DNA of 64,000 bases from Marinobacter salinus (GCF_001854125.1 NZ_CP017715.1:2232001-2296000); one strand, 5' to 3'. Positions 28,852 to 39,327 are shown, counted from the first letter of the stretch. Translations and numbers: made by a program. Notes: generated by a model from the sequence alone, not told the origin.

Positions 28852-29296
28852 GCTGAACCTTTCCCGTTCCGTTACTGTTGGGGTACTGGCCGCAGTTCCG
28901 TGGCTGGTACTGCTGAGCTTTGCAGTCATAGCAGCAACCGGGAAAATCTGGCTGTCTGCCGGCATTCCCATTGCACTTACCGGAGCCCTGGGCCAATACA
29001 GGAGCAGCGGCATGCTCCAGGGCAAGTTCGCTGTTGGCGCACTGCGACTGGACGATGAGCAACTGTATGCGGAACTTTCGGACGGGCGACTTATCCCTGT
29101 TTCAGTCAGCCCTGCCAGCCGAATTGGCTCGCGCCTGACCCTCTTGAAACTTTGCCCGGTCGGCACCAGAGTAAGAACTTATTCGACAATTCTTCTGGCC
29201 GACGCTAACGGCACCCACGGCAATGTACCCGAAGCTGAATTTCGTCGACTGAGGGTCTGGCTCCGACTGGGCAATTCTCAGCCGACATCTGCGTGA
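28835..29296 (+). CDS. ygfX: YgfX (CptA) family membrane protein
   Basis: 153 residues from GTG 28835 ([14 protein letters not shown]), overlapping sdhE by 17 bases; the open frame begins nine bases earlier at a TTG. Two hydrophobic segments form a hairpin near residues 15-50 ([34 protein letters not shown]), then a cytoplasmic beta-rich domain. YgfX of Escherichia coli was reported as a toxin acting on the cytoskeleton and also as linked to SdhE function; here only the family membership is supported. Confidence 0.85.
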   Translation: MSSRIELNLSRSVTVGVLAAVPWLVLLSFAVIAATGKIWLSAGIPIALTGALGQYRSSGMLQGKFAVGALRLDDEQLYAELSDGRLIPVSVSPASRIGSRLTLLKLCPVGTRVRTYSTILLADANGTHGNVPEAEFRRLRVWLRLGNSQPTSA

Positions 29297-29317
29297 TGCC
29301 ATGACCTGGAGTGTTCA

Positions 29318-30322
29318 ATGACTGACACGGACAAACCTGTTTCAGCCGCCAGCAAACTCGCCCACAGCCCTTTACCTGATAGCGCCTGGGCAGCGCTGAC
29401 CAATCGTACCCTTGTTCGCATCAGCGGTCCCGGCACCGATAAATTCTTGCAGGGACAGTTTAGCCAGCACCTTGAGGAAGTCGTTACCGGTTACTCTCCC
29501 CGTGCTGCAGCCGCTACCCCAAAAGGCCGTGCTTATTGTCTGACCCGCATGGTCCGGGACGGCGACGATATTCTGATGGACCTGGACTCGGAGCTAGCGG
29601 AATCAGTACTCAACCATCTCCGGAAATTTCTCATGCTGTTCCGGGGAACATCCGCCAAGACTCTCACAGATGCTCGGGTGTTCGGCCTGCTCGGCAGCCG
29701 TCCCGCAGAAGCCCTCGCCGGGCAGCCTCTTTCGGGACTGGAAAAACCGGGGGATACACAGAAGCTTGCGGACGGTTTTCTGATCTGCGTCGAGCCTACG
29801 GCAGAAGGCCTGTTACGTTTCGAATTCTGGCAAACAGGAGGAGCAGAACTCCGGCTTGACGGAATTAACCAGGTTTCTTTGGCTGACTGGCATGCGGCGG
29901 AAATCGCTGCCGGCGTCGCGTCCCTGACCGAAGCCACCCGCGAAGCGTTCGTTCCGCAGATGCTGAACTGGCAACATGTCGGCGGCCTGCACTTTAAGAA
30001 AGGGTGCTATACCGGCCAGGAGGTTATTGCCAGGATGCACTTCCTCGGCCAGCTAAAAAAGAGCCTCTTTCGGCTCCGCCTCGAACACGCAGGTCACCCT
30101 CCGGCCCCCGGCGCCAGCATTCTTGCGGGTGATCGTTCCGTTGGCACGGTAGTTAACTCGATCCAGTTTCAGGATGGTGCCTGTGAACTGCTGGCAGTCA
30201 TCCGACACGACGCAGCGCAAGCCACCCTCACGATCGAGGGCAGTACGGAAGAGCCCCTCAGCCAACAGCCTCTTCCCTACCCTGTGCCGGAAAGGGAAAA
30301 AACCCCACAGACAGATACATAA
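29318..30322 (+). CDS. ygfZ: tRNA-modifying/Fe-S repair protein YgfZ (folate-binding)
   Basis: Folate-dependent protein needed for some Fe-S enzymes, including tRNA thiolation by MiaB. 334 residues, with the invariant KKGCYTGQEVIARMHF motif (cysteine near residue 229) and glycine-cleavage T-like fold (RISGPGTDKFLQGQFSQHLE near the start). ATG follows GGAG by 7 bases. It follows ygfX by 21 bases in the same direction, the frequent sdhE-ygfX-ygfZ order. Confidence 0.94.
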   Translation: MTDTDKPVSAASKLAHSPLPDSAWAALTNRTLVRISGPGTDKFLQGQFSQHLEEVVTGYSPRAAAATPKGRAYCLTRMVRDGDDILMDLDSELAESVLNHLRKFLMLFRGTSAKTLTDARVFGLLGSRPAEALAGQPLSGLEKPGDTQKLADGFLICVEPTAEGLLRFEFWQTGGAELRLDGINQVSLADWHAAEIAAGVASLTEATREAFVPQMLNWQHVGGLHFKKGCYTGQEVIARMHFLGQLKKSLFRLRLEHAGHPPAPGASILAGDRSVGTVVNSIQFQDGACELLAVIRHDAAQATLTIEGSTEEPLSQQPLPYPVPEREKTPQTDT

Positions 30323-30347
30323 GTTGACAGGCAAACGCCTCGCAATT

Positions 30348-30356
30348 TGCTATAAA
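30348..30356 (+). promoter_or_regulatory. Candidate extended -10 promoter of the HDOD gene
   Basis: TGCTATAAA, an extended -10 element (TGn plus TATAAA). TTGACA occurs at 30324-30329, but 21 bases away, too far for an ordinary spacer. It is 26 bases after the ygfZ stop and about 83 bases before the HDOD ATG. Confidence 0.4.
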
Positions 30357-30438
30357 GTAGCCTACATATTTGATTTTCCGGATGGAGGCCTTTCCATTGA
30401 GCCAGCATCCAACTCTGACAAGCGGACCATTAATAACC

Positions 30439-31272
30439 ATGTCGAATATTGTCGAAACCATCAAGACCGATCTGATTGCCGCCATTGAGAATGACAAACT
30501 GGTTCTGCCGACGCTCCCGGAAGTCGCTCTCCAGGTTCGTGAAATCGCAGAATCCGAGGACTCAGCCATTGCAGATCTGGTCAAGGTAATAAGCAACGAC
30601 ACCGCTCTTTCGGCGCGTATTATCCGGGTCTGCAACAGCCCCCTGTTCCGCGGCAGCCGAGCGATCGAAAACCTGAACATGGCCGTTAGCCGGTTGGGCA
30701 TGGCCTACACCAGCAACCTGGCCATGGGCCTGGCCATGGAACAGATGTTCCAGGCAACTTCAGACATGGTCGATAAACGCCTGCGTGCCACCTGGCAGAC
30801 CAGCACCGAAGTCGCCGGCGTATGCCATGTCCTGGCCCAGCATTACACTAAACTGAAGCCAGACCAGGCGACGCTGGCGGGCCTGGTGCACCTTATCGGC
30901 GTTTTGCCCATTTTGCGTTACGTTGAAGATCAGGACATCCAGATCAGCAGTATCATGCTCGATAACGTGATTGATGAACTGCACCCGCGCCTGGGTGCGA
31001 CCATCCTCAAGAAGTGGGATTTTCCGAAAGAGCTTCAAAACGTACCTCTGGAGTATGCCAACTTCCATCGTGAAGTACCTTCTGCAGATTATGCGGATCT
31101 TGTGTTGGTGGCCAACCTCCAGCTGGTCGCCGGCACTGAGCACCCATGGACCGAAATGGACTGGAACACCATCTCTGCCTTCACCCGCCTGGGACTTGAT
31201 CCGAACATTGACATGAGCCAGGAAGAGGACCTGAACGCGCAGATGGAAGCCGCCATGGCGCTTCTGCAGTAA
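30439..31272 (+). CDS. HDOD domain signalling protein
   Basis: 277 residues from MSNIVETIKTDLIAAIENDK. The HDOD domain covers most of the protein (LPTLPEVALQVREIAE, LVKVISNDTALSARIIRVCN, MAVSRLGMAYTSNLAMGLAM, LAGLVHLIGVLPILRYVED). No additional output domain is present. HDOD proteins serve as scaffolds in motility and c-di-GMP or stress pathways; the role here is unknown. The frame extends to 30370 with an in-frame ATG at 30382. It ends three bases from the convergent ung stop. Second HDOD gene in the window. Confidence 0.9.
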   Translation: MSNIVETIKTDLIAAIENDKLVLPTLPEVALQVREIAESEDSAIADLVKVISNDTALSARIIRVCNSPLFRGSRAIENLNMAVSRLGMAYTSNLAMGLAMEQMFQATSDMVDKRLRATWQTSTEVAGVCHVLAQHYTKLKPDQATLAGLVHLIGVLPILRYVEDQDIQISSIMLDNVIDELHPRLGATILKKWDFPKELQNVPLEYANFHREVPSADYADLVLVANLQLVAGTEHPWTEMDWNTISAFTRLGLDPNIDMSQEEDLNAQMEAAMALLQ

Positions 31273-31275
31273 AAC

Positions 31276-32007
31276 CTACTTCCGGTACCGGGCGATCAGC
31301 TCGGCTTTGGAGGGCAGCGCCCAGTTAACGGGTTGCTGCCCTTTTTGCTGTAACCAGTCGTTGGCCCGGGAGAAGTGCTGGCAGCCAAAGAATCCCCGGT
31401 AGGCGCTCAGGGGCGACGGATGAGGGCCATCAAGCACAAGGTGCCGGTTACGATCGATGTGTTGCCCTTTCTTCTTTGCATAACTGCCCCAGAGCAGAAA
31501 AACCACGCCGTCCCGCTCACGGTTGATGGTTTCTATCACCTTGTCCGTGAAGGTTTCCCAACCTTTTCCCTGATGGGCGCCCGCCTGACCCTGCACGACC
31601 GTAAGCACGCTGTTGAGCAGCAATACACCTTGCTCCGCCCAGGGTTGAAGACAACCGTGATCAGGGGGATCAATCCCCAGGTCACTCTGAATCTCTTTGA
31701 AGATGTTCACCAGAGATGGCGGGAGAGTCACCTCCGGGCGCACCGAGAAGCACAGACCGTGAGCCTGGCCGGGGCCGTGATAAGGATCCTGCCCCAGAAT
31801 AACCACAGATACCTTGTCCAGCGGCGTGCTGTTCAGGGCATTGAAGCAATGTTGACGGGCGGGAAACAGCACCTTCCCGGCCTGTTCCTCTGAAGCAAGA
31901 AACTCCGCCAGCTCGCGCATGTATGGCTGGCGAAATTCATTTGAAAGGTGTTTGGACCAGCCCCGGTCAGACCTGAGCTGGCTTGCCAGTCCCTCAACCG
32001 GGTGCAT
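31276..32007 (-). CDS. ung: Uracil-DNA glycosylase
   Basis: Removes uracil from DNA in base excision repair. 243 residues; the catalytic water-activating Asp74 is in [18 protein letters not shown], the Ser/Pro loop is [11 protein letters not shown], and the minor-groove loop is [12 protein letters not shown]. It starts three bases after the lysS stop, so it is probably the last gene of the lysS transcript, and is convergent with the HDOD gene. Confidence 0.97.
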   Translation of the reverse strand: MHPVEGLASQLRSDRGWSKHLSNEFRQPYMRELAEFLASEEQAGKVLFPARQHCFNALNSTPLDKVSVVILGQDPYHGPGQAHGLCFSVRPEVTLPPSLVNIFKEIQSDLGIDPPDHGCLQPWAEQGVLLLNSVLTVVQGQAGAHQGKGWETFTDKVIETINRERDGVVFLLWGSYAKKKGQHIDRNRHLVLDGPHPSPLSAYRGFFGCQHFSRANDWLQQKGQQPVNWALPSKAELIARYRK

Positions 32008-32010
32008 GGT

Positions 32011-33552
32011 TTACTGCCCACCGTTGTCGGCGTGGTGCTCGATTTTGTGCTCCGGACGCATGTGCGGGAACAGAATCACATCACGAATAGACGGCGAGTT
32101 GGTCAACAACATAGCCAGGCGATCGATACCGATACCTTCCCCAGCTGTTGGCGGCAACCCGTACTCAAGCGCCATGACATAGTCCTCATCATAGAACATG
32201 GCTTCGTCATCACCCGCGTCCTTTTCCGCCACCTGGGCACGGAAGCGCTCAGCCTGATCCTCAGCATCATTCAGCTCCGAGAACCCGTTGGCAAGCTCAC
32301 GACCACCGACGAAGAATTCAAAACGCTCGGTCACGAACGGATCATTGTCCTTGCAGCGAGCCAGCGGGGACACTTCTTTGGGGTAGTCGGTTATAAAGGT
32401 CGGCTGAATCAGCAGGTGCTCTGCCGTGGCCTCAAAGATTTCAATCTGAACCTTGCCTAGCCCCCACGTGTCTTTAAGCTGAATGCCCAGATTGTTGGCC
32501 ACCCGGCGTGCGCTGGCTTCATCGCCAAGCTGGCCCGCCTGGATATCCGGGTTATGCTCGAGGATAGCTTCAACCACCGTCATCCGCCTGAAAGGCTTAC
32601 CGAAGTCGTATTCGATGGTTTCCACGTCGCCATTTGCCAGCTCACGGGTGTTGACCACGATCGTGGTATCAAGAACTTCCCGGGTAATCTGGCGCAGCAT
32701 GTCCTCGGTCAGATCCATCAGGTCGTTATAATCGGCATACGCCTGGTAGAACTCCACCATGGTGAATTCAGGATTGTGCCGCGTAGAAAGGCCTTCATTG
32801 CGGAAGTTGCGATTGATCTCGAACACCCGCTCAAAACCACCAACCACGAGACGCTTCAGGAACAGCTCAGGCGCAATCCGAAGATACATGTCGATGCCGA
32901 GCGCATTGTGATGTGTCGAGAACGGACGCGCCGTCGCCCCACCCGGGATCACTTGCAGCATTGGCGTTTCCACTTCCATGAAACCACGGGCATTGAAGTA
33001 GCTTCGCATACTGTTTATCAGACGGGTTCGAGCCAGGAATACCTTGCGGGTTTCCTCATTCACCATCAAATCGACGTAACGGTGACGGTAGCGGGCCTCC
33101 ATGTCAGTCAGCCCCTTGTGCTTCTCTGGCAACGGACGCAGCGACTTTGTCAGCAGTACATACTCGTCCATGGTGACATACAGATCGCCCTTACCGGACT
33201 TCATCAGAGTGCCACGAACACCAACGATGTCACCCAGATCCCAGTGTTTGGTATCTTTCTGCACGTGCTTGGTGGCGTATATCTGGATTCGCGCGGTCAT
33301 ATCCTGAACGACCTTAAACGCCTTACGGTCCAGCATCATGCGACCGGCAATGGCCACCTTGATGTCCAGCTTCTCCAGCTCTTCCTTGCTCTTGTCACCG
33401 TGTTTTTCCTGCAGTTCAGCAGCGGTGCTGTCGCGTCGAAAGTCATTGGGGAACGGATTGCCTTCCGTGCGAAGCTCGGCCAGCTTGGCGCGGCGCTCTG
33501 CAATCAGCTTGTTATCCTCGTGCTGGGTAGCGCTGTGGGGTTGCTCAGTCAT
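32011..33552 (-). CDS. lysS: Lysine--tRNA ligase, class II
   Basis: Charges tRNA-Lys. 513 residues: OB-fold anticodon-binding domain at about 60-175 ([20 protein letters not shown]), class II core with motif 2 [20 protein letters not shown] and motif 3 [15 protein letters not shown]. It follows prfB by 52 bases, the prfB-lysS pairing known from Escherichia coli. Confidence 0.97.
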   Translation of the reverse strand: MTEQPHSATQHEDNKLIAERRAKLAELRTEGNPFPNDFRRDSTAAELQEKHGDKSKEELEKLDIKVAIAGRMMLDRKAFKVVQDMTARIQIYATKHVQKDTKHWDLGDIVGVRGTLMKSGKGDLYVTMDEYVLLTKSLRPLPEKHKGLTDMEARYRHRYVDLMVNEETRKVFLARTRLINSMRSYFNARGFMEVETPMLQVIPGGATARPFSTHHNALGIDMYLRIAPELFLKRLVVGGFERVFEINRNFRNEGLSTRHNPEFTMVEFYQAYADYNDLMDLTEDMLRQITREVLDTTIVVNTRELANGDVETIEYDFGKPFRRMTVVEAILEHNPDIQAGQLGDEASARRVANNLGIQLKDTWGLGKVQIEIFEATAEHLLIQPTFITDYPKEVSPLARCKDNDPFVTERFEFFVGGRELANGFSELNDAEDQAERFRAQVAEKDAGDDEAMFYDEDYVMALEYGLPPTAGEGIGIDRLAMLLTNSPSIRDVILFPHMRPEHKIEHHADNGGQ

Positions 33553-33604
33553 GTTGGCTCACTAAAGATCGGGAATTATCCGGGTTTACGGTTGATGGCG
33601 TGGG

Positions 33605-34700
33605 TTACAGCGCCATCTTCAGGCTGGCTTCGATGAACTTGTCGATATCACCATCGAGCACCGTTTGGGTATTGCTGGTTTCAACCTTGGTCCGCAAGTC
33701 TTTGATTCGACTATCATCAAGCACATACGAACGAATCTGGCTACCCCAGCCGATGTCGGCCTTGGCGTCTTCGGCCTTCTGCTTCTCTGCATTGCGCTCC
33801 TGCATCTCGCGCTCAAAGAGCTTGGCCTTCAACTGCTTCATTGCCTGGTCTTTGTTCTGATGCTGGCTTCGGCCGGCCTGACAGGCGACCACGATGCCCG
33901 TCGGATTGTGAGTCAGACGAACCGCCGATTCTGTCCGGTTTACGTGCTGACCACCGGCACCGGAGGCACGGTATACATCGACCCGAAGATCCGACGGGTT
34001 GATCTCAATTTCAAAACTGTCATCCACCTCCGGAGAGACAAATACGGAGGAAAAGGAGGTGTGGCGACGATTGCCGGAATCGAACGGCGACTTTCGTACC
34101 AGACGGTGAACTCCGGTTTCGGTGCGCAACCAACCGTAGGCATAGTCACCCTGGATATGAATGGTGGCGCTCTTGATGCCCGCAACATCACCTTCCTGAA
34201 GCTCTACAATCTCGGCCTTGAAGCCGCGACGCTCCGCCCAGCGCAGGTACATGCGAAGCAGCATGTTGGCCCAGTCCTGGGCTTCGGTGCCACCGGAACC
34301 GGCCTGGATGTCCAGGTAAGCATTGTTGGCATCCATCTCACCCGAGAACATACGGCGGAACTCAAGCTTTTCTAGCTCTTTGTCCAGACCTTCAAGGTCA
34401 GACTCAATCTCGGCGACCGTACCTTCGTCCTCCTCCTCGGCAGCCATCTCCAGCAAACTCTCCGAGTCCGCCAGTCCGGTGGTGAGGTTGTCGATGGTTT
34501 TAACAATCAACTCGAGATCGGAGCGCTCTTTACCCAGCGCCTGCGCACGTTCGGGATCGTCCCAAACGGTGGGTAATTCCAGCTCCCGCTCTACTTCGAC
34601 CAGTCGTTCGCTCCGCTGATCGTAGTCAAAGATACCCCCTGAGCGCTTCAGTGCGCTCACGAAGCTCTTTAATCTTCGTCACAATGGGATTAATTTCCAT
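33605..34700 (-). CDS. prfB: Peptide chain release factor 2 with programmed +1 frameshift
   Basis: Recognises UGA and UAA stops and releases the chain. The gene begins at ATG 34700-34698 ([20 protein letters not shown]), reads 24 codons to a TGA at 34628-34626, and continues in the +1 frame to 33605, giving 364 residues (Escherichia coli: 365). The site AGGGGGTATCTTTGAC contains the internal Shine-Dalgarno AGGGGG, slippery CTT and poor stop TGAC. After the shift come the anticodon-mimic SPF ([14 protein letters not shown]) and the catalytic GGQ ([16 protein letters not shown]). RF2 level is thus autoregulated by its own termination efficiency. A single-frame caller would start it wrongly at 34660. 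Confidence 0.97.
34626..34640 (-). promoter_or_regulatory. prfB programmed frameshift signal
   Basis: AGGGGG (34640-34635), three-base spacer TAT, slippery CTT (34631-34629) and the in-frame TGA (34628-34626) followed by C. The arrangement is the classic RF2 recoding signal. Confidence 0.95.
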
Positions 34701-34821
34701 GAAACCCTTACTCGCTCTGGAAAATGATGAGTAAAACAGTGGCGGGATTCTACCGGAATTCTGCGGGTAAATCAGCCGGGGAAAACCAGAACTTCACCCC
34801 CTACCCCCGGGTAACCTTGAA

Positions 34822-36555
34822 TCAGGAAAGGGGTTCAAGATAGTCGATCAGCAACTGAAGACTCGTGCGGCCCCGGAACGTATTGGAGTCCGGCTTGTAA
34901 ACCACCCGTGCGCCAGAACGCGTAAAATCAGGCACTTCCGGCCCGGTATTGAAAGCTATGCCATCAATGATTCCGCCACCTTCAGCTGGCTGCAACACCA
35001 GCTTGAGGTGATTCTCGCCGACGATACGCTGACTGACCACCCGGAATTCACCGTCAAACACCGGCTCGGGAAAATGCTGCCCCCAGGGCCCCGCATTCTT
35101 GAGCAGTGCAGCCGTGTCCAGACTCAGCTCATTCAGGTCCAATGGCCCATCGGTCGTAATTGCCGCCTCCAGGTCCTCAGCTTTCAGGGTATCCCGAACC
35201 GCCTTATCAAAAGCGTCGGAAAAAGCATCCAGATTTTCACGGGCGAGGGTCATACCGGCAGCCATCGCATGCCCCCCGTATTTTTTCATCATACCCGGGT
35301 GGCGGGCATCCACGGCGGCCAGCACATCGCGAATATGAAGACCGGGGATGGAGCGTGCCGATCCCTTGATATCCTCGCCGTTATCGTCACCGGCGAATGC
35401 AATAGTCGGCCGATGAGTCTGTTCACGTATTCTTGCAGCCAGAATCCCAATGACGCCCTGGTGCCAGTCCGGATCGAACAGCGCCAGCCCCCAAGGTAAG
35501 CCCTCAAGATCAAGCGACATCGACGCCAGCAACTCCTGGGCCTGGGCCTTCATATCCTTCTCAATGGTGCGACGCTCACGATTAAAGCTGTCAAGCTCCC
35601 TGGCCAGCCGGCGGGCTTCATCCGGACTGTCTGCCAGAAGGCAGGCAATACCAATGCTCATGTCATCCAGACGACCAGCGGCGTTCAGGCGGGGGCCGAC
35701 AACGAATCCGAGATCTGTTGAGCTGATGGCCGTGTGGTCCCGGCCAGCCACTTCCAACAAAGCCAGAATGCCTGGACGGGCCTCACCCTGACGAATACGG
35801 CGCAGGCCCTGTTCGACAAAAATGCGGTTGTTATGGTCCAGGGGTACCACATCTGCAACTGTTCCCAGTGCCACCAGATCAAGAAGCGACCCAAGATTCG
35901 GCTCCGGCAGAGGCAGGCGATCTGTTTCGCGGAGATGCTTGCGCAAGGCTGTAAGCACATAAAACATGACGCCAACCCCAGCGGCATTCTTGCTCAGAAA
36001 GGGGCAACCGGGTTGATTGGGATTAACGATGGCATCGGCATCCGGCAAGGTTTCACCCGCCAGGTGATGGTCAGTCACAACCACGCTCATACCCATATTG
36101 CGGGCTGCTTTCACACCCTCTATAGCGGAGATCCCATTGTCCACAGTAATCAGCAGGTCTGGCAGCTCGCCTTCATCTTTCAGGCGCTCGATGATTCCCG
36201 GTGTCAGGCCATAGCCGTCCGAGAACCGGCTGGGAACGCGGAAATCAATACTTTGCAGGCCCAGCATGGACAATCCCAGCATGGCGACCGCCGTACTGGT
36301 GGCGCCATCGGCATCAAAATCACCCAGAATCAAAACCCGCTGCTGTTGTTCTATGGCCTCGGCCAGCAACGTTACCGCACGATCAATACCCCGGAGCTCC
36401 ATGGGAGAGGCCAGGTGTTTGAGGGTATAACTCAGCTGCTCATCGGAGGTCACGCCTCTGGCTGCATAGAGGCGACGAAGTAACGGTGGGAGGCTCTGCC
36501 CCCAGGCCGGCGTGTTCTCCGGTTGGGGGCGACGCAGGATCTTTTTCGGTGTCAT
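34822..36555 (-). CDS. recJ: Single-stranded-DNA-specific exonuclease RecJ
   Basis: 5'-3' ssDNA exonuclease in recombination and mismatch repair. 577 residues, DHH phosphoesterase fold: RVLILGDFDADGATSTAVAM (DxD), VVVTDHHLAGETLPDADAIV (DHH), then the DHHA1 domain (PGLHIRDVLAAVDARHPGMM, KYGGHAMAAGMTL) and a C-terminal OB-like part. It follows thrC by 6 bases and precedes prfB, as in pseudomonads. Confidence 0.96.
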   Translation of the reverse strand: MTPKKILRRPQPENTPAWGQSLPPLLRRLYAARGVTSDEQLSYTLKHLASPMELRGIDRAVTLLAEAIEQQQRVLILGDFDADGATSTAVAMLGLSMLGLQSIDFRVPSRFSDGYGLTPGIIERLKDEGELPDLLITVDNGISAIEGVKAARNMGMSVVVTDHHLAGETLPDADAIVNPNQPGCPFLSKNAAGVGVMFYVLTALRKHLRETDRLPLPEPNLGSLLDLVALGTVADVVPLDHNNRIFVEQGLRRIRQGEARPGILALLEVAGRDHTAISSTDLGFVVGPRLNAAGRLDDMSIGIACLLADSPDEARRLARELDSFNRERRTIEKDMKAQAQELLASMSLDLEGLPWGLALFDPDWHQGVIGILAARIREQTHRPTIAFAGDDNGEDIKGSARSIPGLHIRDVLAAVDARHPGMMKKYGGHAMAAGMTLARENLDAFSDAFDKAVRDTLKAEDLEAAITTDGPLDLNELSLDTAALLKNAGPWGQHFPEPVFDGEFRVVSQRIVGENHLKLVLQPAEGGGIIDGIAFNTGPEVPDFTRSGARVVYKPDSNTFRGRTSLQLLIDYLEPLS

Positions 36556-36561
36556 ACCGGG

Positions 36562-37962
36562 TCAGGTGTTTTTCCAGTGTTCGGCAATAAACTCCTGAAC
36601 ACCGGCAATATTGTTGTCCAGAACCGTGTAGTGTTCATCGCGCTCGAACAGGTCCGCCATGTGGGCGGGCAACTGGGGCTGCACTGTTAGCCCGGCCTCG
36701 GAGATGGCATCCGGAAACTTGGCCGGGTGCGCAGTACCAAGAGTGATCATCGGGACCGAACTGTCACGGCGACAGTTACGGGCCGCTTTCACACCAATGG
36801 CCGTATGGGGATCCAGCAGATATTCATTCTGCTCATAGATCTCACGAATAACATCGCACGTGGTCTTGTCATCCACCGCATCACTGTCAAACAGTTTGCG
36901 GGCATGTTTCCAGCGATAATCCTCAATGCTCACCGGGCCTTTAGCCGCATTCTCAAGCAGCTCCTTCACGGCCTGACCGTCACGACCGTGCAGATCAAAC
37001 AGCAGGCGCTCGAAGTTGCTGGACACCATGATGTCCATGCTCGGCGACAGAGTGTGCTCAAGTTGGTGCTGCTCGTATTTGTTGCCGCTCATGAAACGAT
37101 GAAGGATATCGTTGCGGTTGGTAGCGATCACCAGCTGCGAGATGGGCAACCCCATCTTGCGGGCCAGATAGCCGGCAAAGATATCTCCGAAGTTCCCGGT
37201 AGGCACAGAAAACGCCATGCTGCGATCCGGACCGCCCAGCGCCAGAGATGCCTGGAAGTAGTAAACAATCTGGGCCATGATCCGGGCCCAGTTAATGGAG
37301 TTCACCGCTGCCAGCTGGGTCTTGCCTCCCAGAAAGCCCTGGTTGCCAAAGCTTTCCTTCACCATGCGCTGACAATCGTCGAAATTACCACGAACCGCGA
37401 TATTATGGATGTTCTCGCCCTTCACGGTGGTCATCTGGCGGCGCTGCACTTCCGATACCCGCTCATAGGGATGCAGAATGAAGATATCCACGTGCTCGCA
37501 ACGGCGACAGCCTTCGATCGCGGCGGAACCGGTATCTCCGGAGGTTGCCCCCATAATGACCACGTGCTGCTTTCGCTTTTCCAATACGTAATCCAGCAAC
37601 CGGCCCAGCAACTGCAACGCGAAATCCTTGAACGCCAGCGTCGGGCCATGGAACAGCTCCATGACCCACTCATTGGTGTCCAGTTGCACCAGTGGTGCAA
37701 CCGCCTTGTGGCTGAACACCGCGTAGGTTTCGTCCAGCATCGTCCGGAAATCGTCGGCCGGGATGGCGTCGTCCACAAACGGATGCATCACGTTAAACGC
37801 TAGCTCGCTGTAGGAAAGCCCGCGCCAGCTTCGAATTTCCTCAAGACTGAAGTGAGGCAGCGATTCCGGCACATACAGACCACCGTCAGTGGCCAGGCCA
37901 GTCAGCAGAACATCTTCAAAACCCAGTGCGGGCGCTTCTCCCCGCGTACTGATATATCTCAC
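36562..37962 (-). CDS. thrC: Threonine synthase
   Basis: PLP enzyme converting O-phosphohomoserine to threonine. 466 residues of the long (class I) type: MRYISTRGEAPALGFEDVLL N-terminus, PLP lysine in FHGPTLAFKDFALQLLGR, GATSGDTGSAAIEGC, and PTGNFGDIFAGYLARKMGLP. It starts 11 bases after hom, so homoserine formed by Hom is passed on by products of one transcript (homoserine kinase thrB/H is not in the window). Confidence 0.97.
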   Translation of the reverse strand: MRYISTRGEAPALGFEDVLLTGLATDGGLYVPESLPHFSLEEIRSWRGLSYSELAFNVMHPFVDDAIPADDFRTMLDETYAVFSHKAVAPLVQLDTNEWVMELFHGPTLAFKDFALQLLGRLLDYVLEKRKQHVVIMGATSGDTGSAAIEGCRRCEHVDIFILHPYERVSEVQRRQMTTVKGENIHNIAVRGNFDDCQRMVKESFGNQGFLGGKTQLAAVNSINWARIMAQIVYYFQASLALGGPDRSMAFSVPTGNFGDIFAGYLARKMGLPISQLVIATNRNDILHRFMSGNKYEQHQLEHTLSPSMDIMVSSNFERLLFDLHGRDGQAVKELLENAAKGPVSIEDYRWKHARKLFDSDAVDDKTTCDVIREIYEQNEYLLDPHTAIGVKAARNCRRDSSVPMITLGTAHPAKFPDAISEAGLTVQPQLPAHMADLFERDEHYTVLDNNIAGVQEFIAEHWKNT

Positions 37963-37973
37963 ATGCGTACCTG

Positions 37974-39275
37974 TCAGTTGAAGTTTTCAGCGCGGATGCG
38001 AACAACCTGGCCATCGGTGTCAGTCAGTGCTTCAAGCTCTTCAATGGCGCGGTTCATCTGCCGCTCCTGGACCGTATGGGTCAGAATGATCACTGGAATG
38101 CGGCCGTCCTTCAGCTCGGATTCCTTCTGCATGATGGACTCGATATTGATCCCATGCTCACTAAGAATCGAGGCAATTTTCGCTAACACACCCGGGCGAT
38201 CCAGAGCAGTGATTCGAAGATAATAGGCTGACTGGATATCCTCCATGGAGAGCACTTCAAGGTCTTCCATGGCCTCCGGAGCGAATCCGAGATAGGGAAC
38301 CCGTTGCTTGCTCTCGCTGGCAACCGCCCGGGCCACATCCACGATATCAGCAATAACAGCGGAGGCGGTGGCCTCATCGCCGGCGCCTGGTCCGTAATAC
38401 ATGGTCTGGCCAACGGCATCGCCATCCACAAGGACCGCGTTCAGCACACCATCGACCTGAGCGATCAAGTGACTCTGGGGCACCAGAGTCGGATGAACCC
38501 GCAACTCAATGCCATCGTCACGACGACGCGCAATACCCAGGTGCTTGATGCGATAACCCAACAGCTCGGCATGGGCAATGTCATACGGAGTGATTTTCGA
38601 GATGCCTTCGGTGAAGCCTTTCTCAAACTGAAGGGGCACACCAAAGCCCGCAGATGCCAGGATCGTCAGCTTGTGGGCAGCATCAATGCCTTCGACATCG
38701 AAGGTTGGATCGGCTTCGGCATAGCCAAGATCCTGAGCTTCCTTCAATACCTCAGAAAACTGGCGACCGGCACGCATTTCGGTGAGGATGTAGTTTCCAG
38801 TCCCGTTAATGATACCGGCGATCCAGTCAATTCGGTTGGCAGCCATACCCTCGCGAATCGCTTTCATCACCGGAATCCCCCCGGCAACGCCTGCCTCGTA
38901 AGCAACCACGACCTCGGCTTTTTCCGCGGCTTCAAATATTTCGTTACCGTGAACGGCTATCAAGGCCTTGTTCGCGGTCACTACGTGCTTGCCTTTACTG
39001 ATCGCAGCCAACACAAGCTCTTTTGCGGCATCATAACCACCGATAAGCTCGACGACGACATCAATGGCCGGATCGTTTACCACGTCATAAATGTCGGTAG
39101 AAAAAGGCACATCCCCGAGATCCATATCATTCCGGGGCCGACGACTGGCAATACGGGTAATCCGGATATTGCAGCCGGCCCGGCCGGCAATTAGCCGTGC
39201 GTTCCGGGTCAAGACATTGAATGTACCGCCGCCAACGGTACCCAGTCCGCAGATTCCGACACTGACGTCTTTCAA
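37974..39275 (-). CDS. hom: Homoserine dehydrogenase
   Basis: NAD(P)-dependent reduction of aspartate semialdehyde to homoserine. 433 residues: Rossmann GLGTVGGGTFNVL near the start, catalytic region with AGVAGGIPVMKAIREG and INGTGNYILTEM, and a C-terminal ACT domain (YYLRITALDRPGVLAKIASI) that should give threonine feedback control. It starts with TTG 6-8 bases after GAGGTGA; the surrounding frame has no better start. First gene of hom-thrC-recJ-prfB-lysS. Confidence 0.95.
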   Translation of the reverse strand: MKDVSVGICGLGTVGGGTFNVLTRNARLIAGRAGCNIRITRIASRRPRNDMDLGDVPFSTDIYDVVNDPAIDVVVELIGGYDAAKELVLAAISKGKHVVTANKALIAVHGNEIFEAAEKAEVVVAYEAGVAGGIPVMKAIREGMAANRIDWIAGIINGTGNYILTEMRAGRQFSEVLKEAQDLGYAEADPTFDVEGIDAAHKLTILASAGFGVPLQFEKGFTEGISKITPYDIAHAELLGYRIKHLGIARRRDDGIELRVHPTLVPQSHLIAQVDGVLNAVLVDGDAVGQTMYYGPGAGDEATASAVIADIVDVARAVASESKQRVPYLGFAPEAMEDLEVLSMEDIQSAYYLRITALDRPGVLAKIASILSEHGINIESIMQKESELKDGRIPVIILTHTVQERQMNRAIEELEALTDTDGQVVRIRAENFN

Positions 39276-39327
39276 ACTCTCACCTCTGATCCCGAAGGGG
39301 TGCTGATGAATTACAATAAGGAGGCAT

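Noticed and set aside
28579..29296. Toxin-antitoxin pair CptBA
   Set aside because: The RGxxE motif identifies SdhE; the location next to nadB and ygfZ supports the flavoprotein-maturation role. A toxic effect of YgfX cannot be judged from sequence.
34605..34660. prfB disrupted by a stop codon (pseudogene)
   Set aside because: The TGA is part of the canonical recoding signal, and the product after +1 shift is full length.
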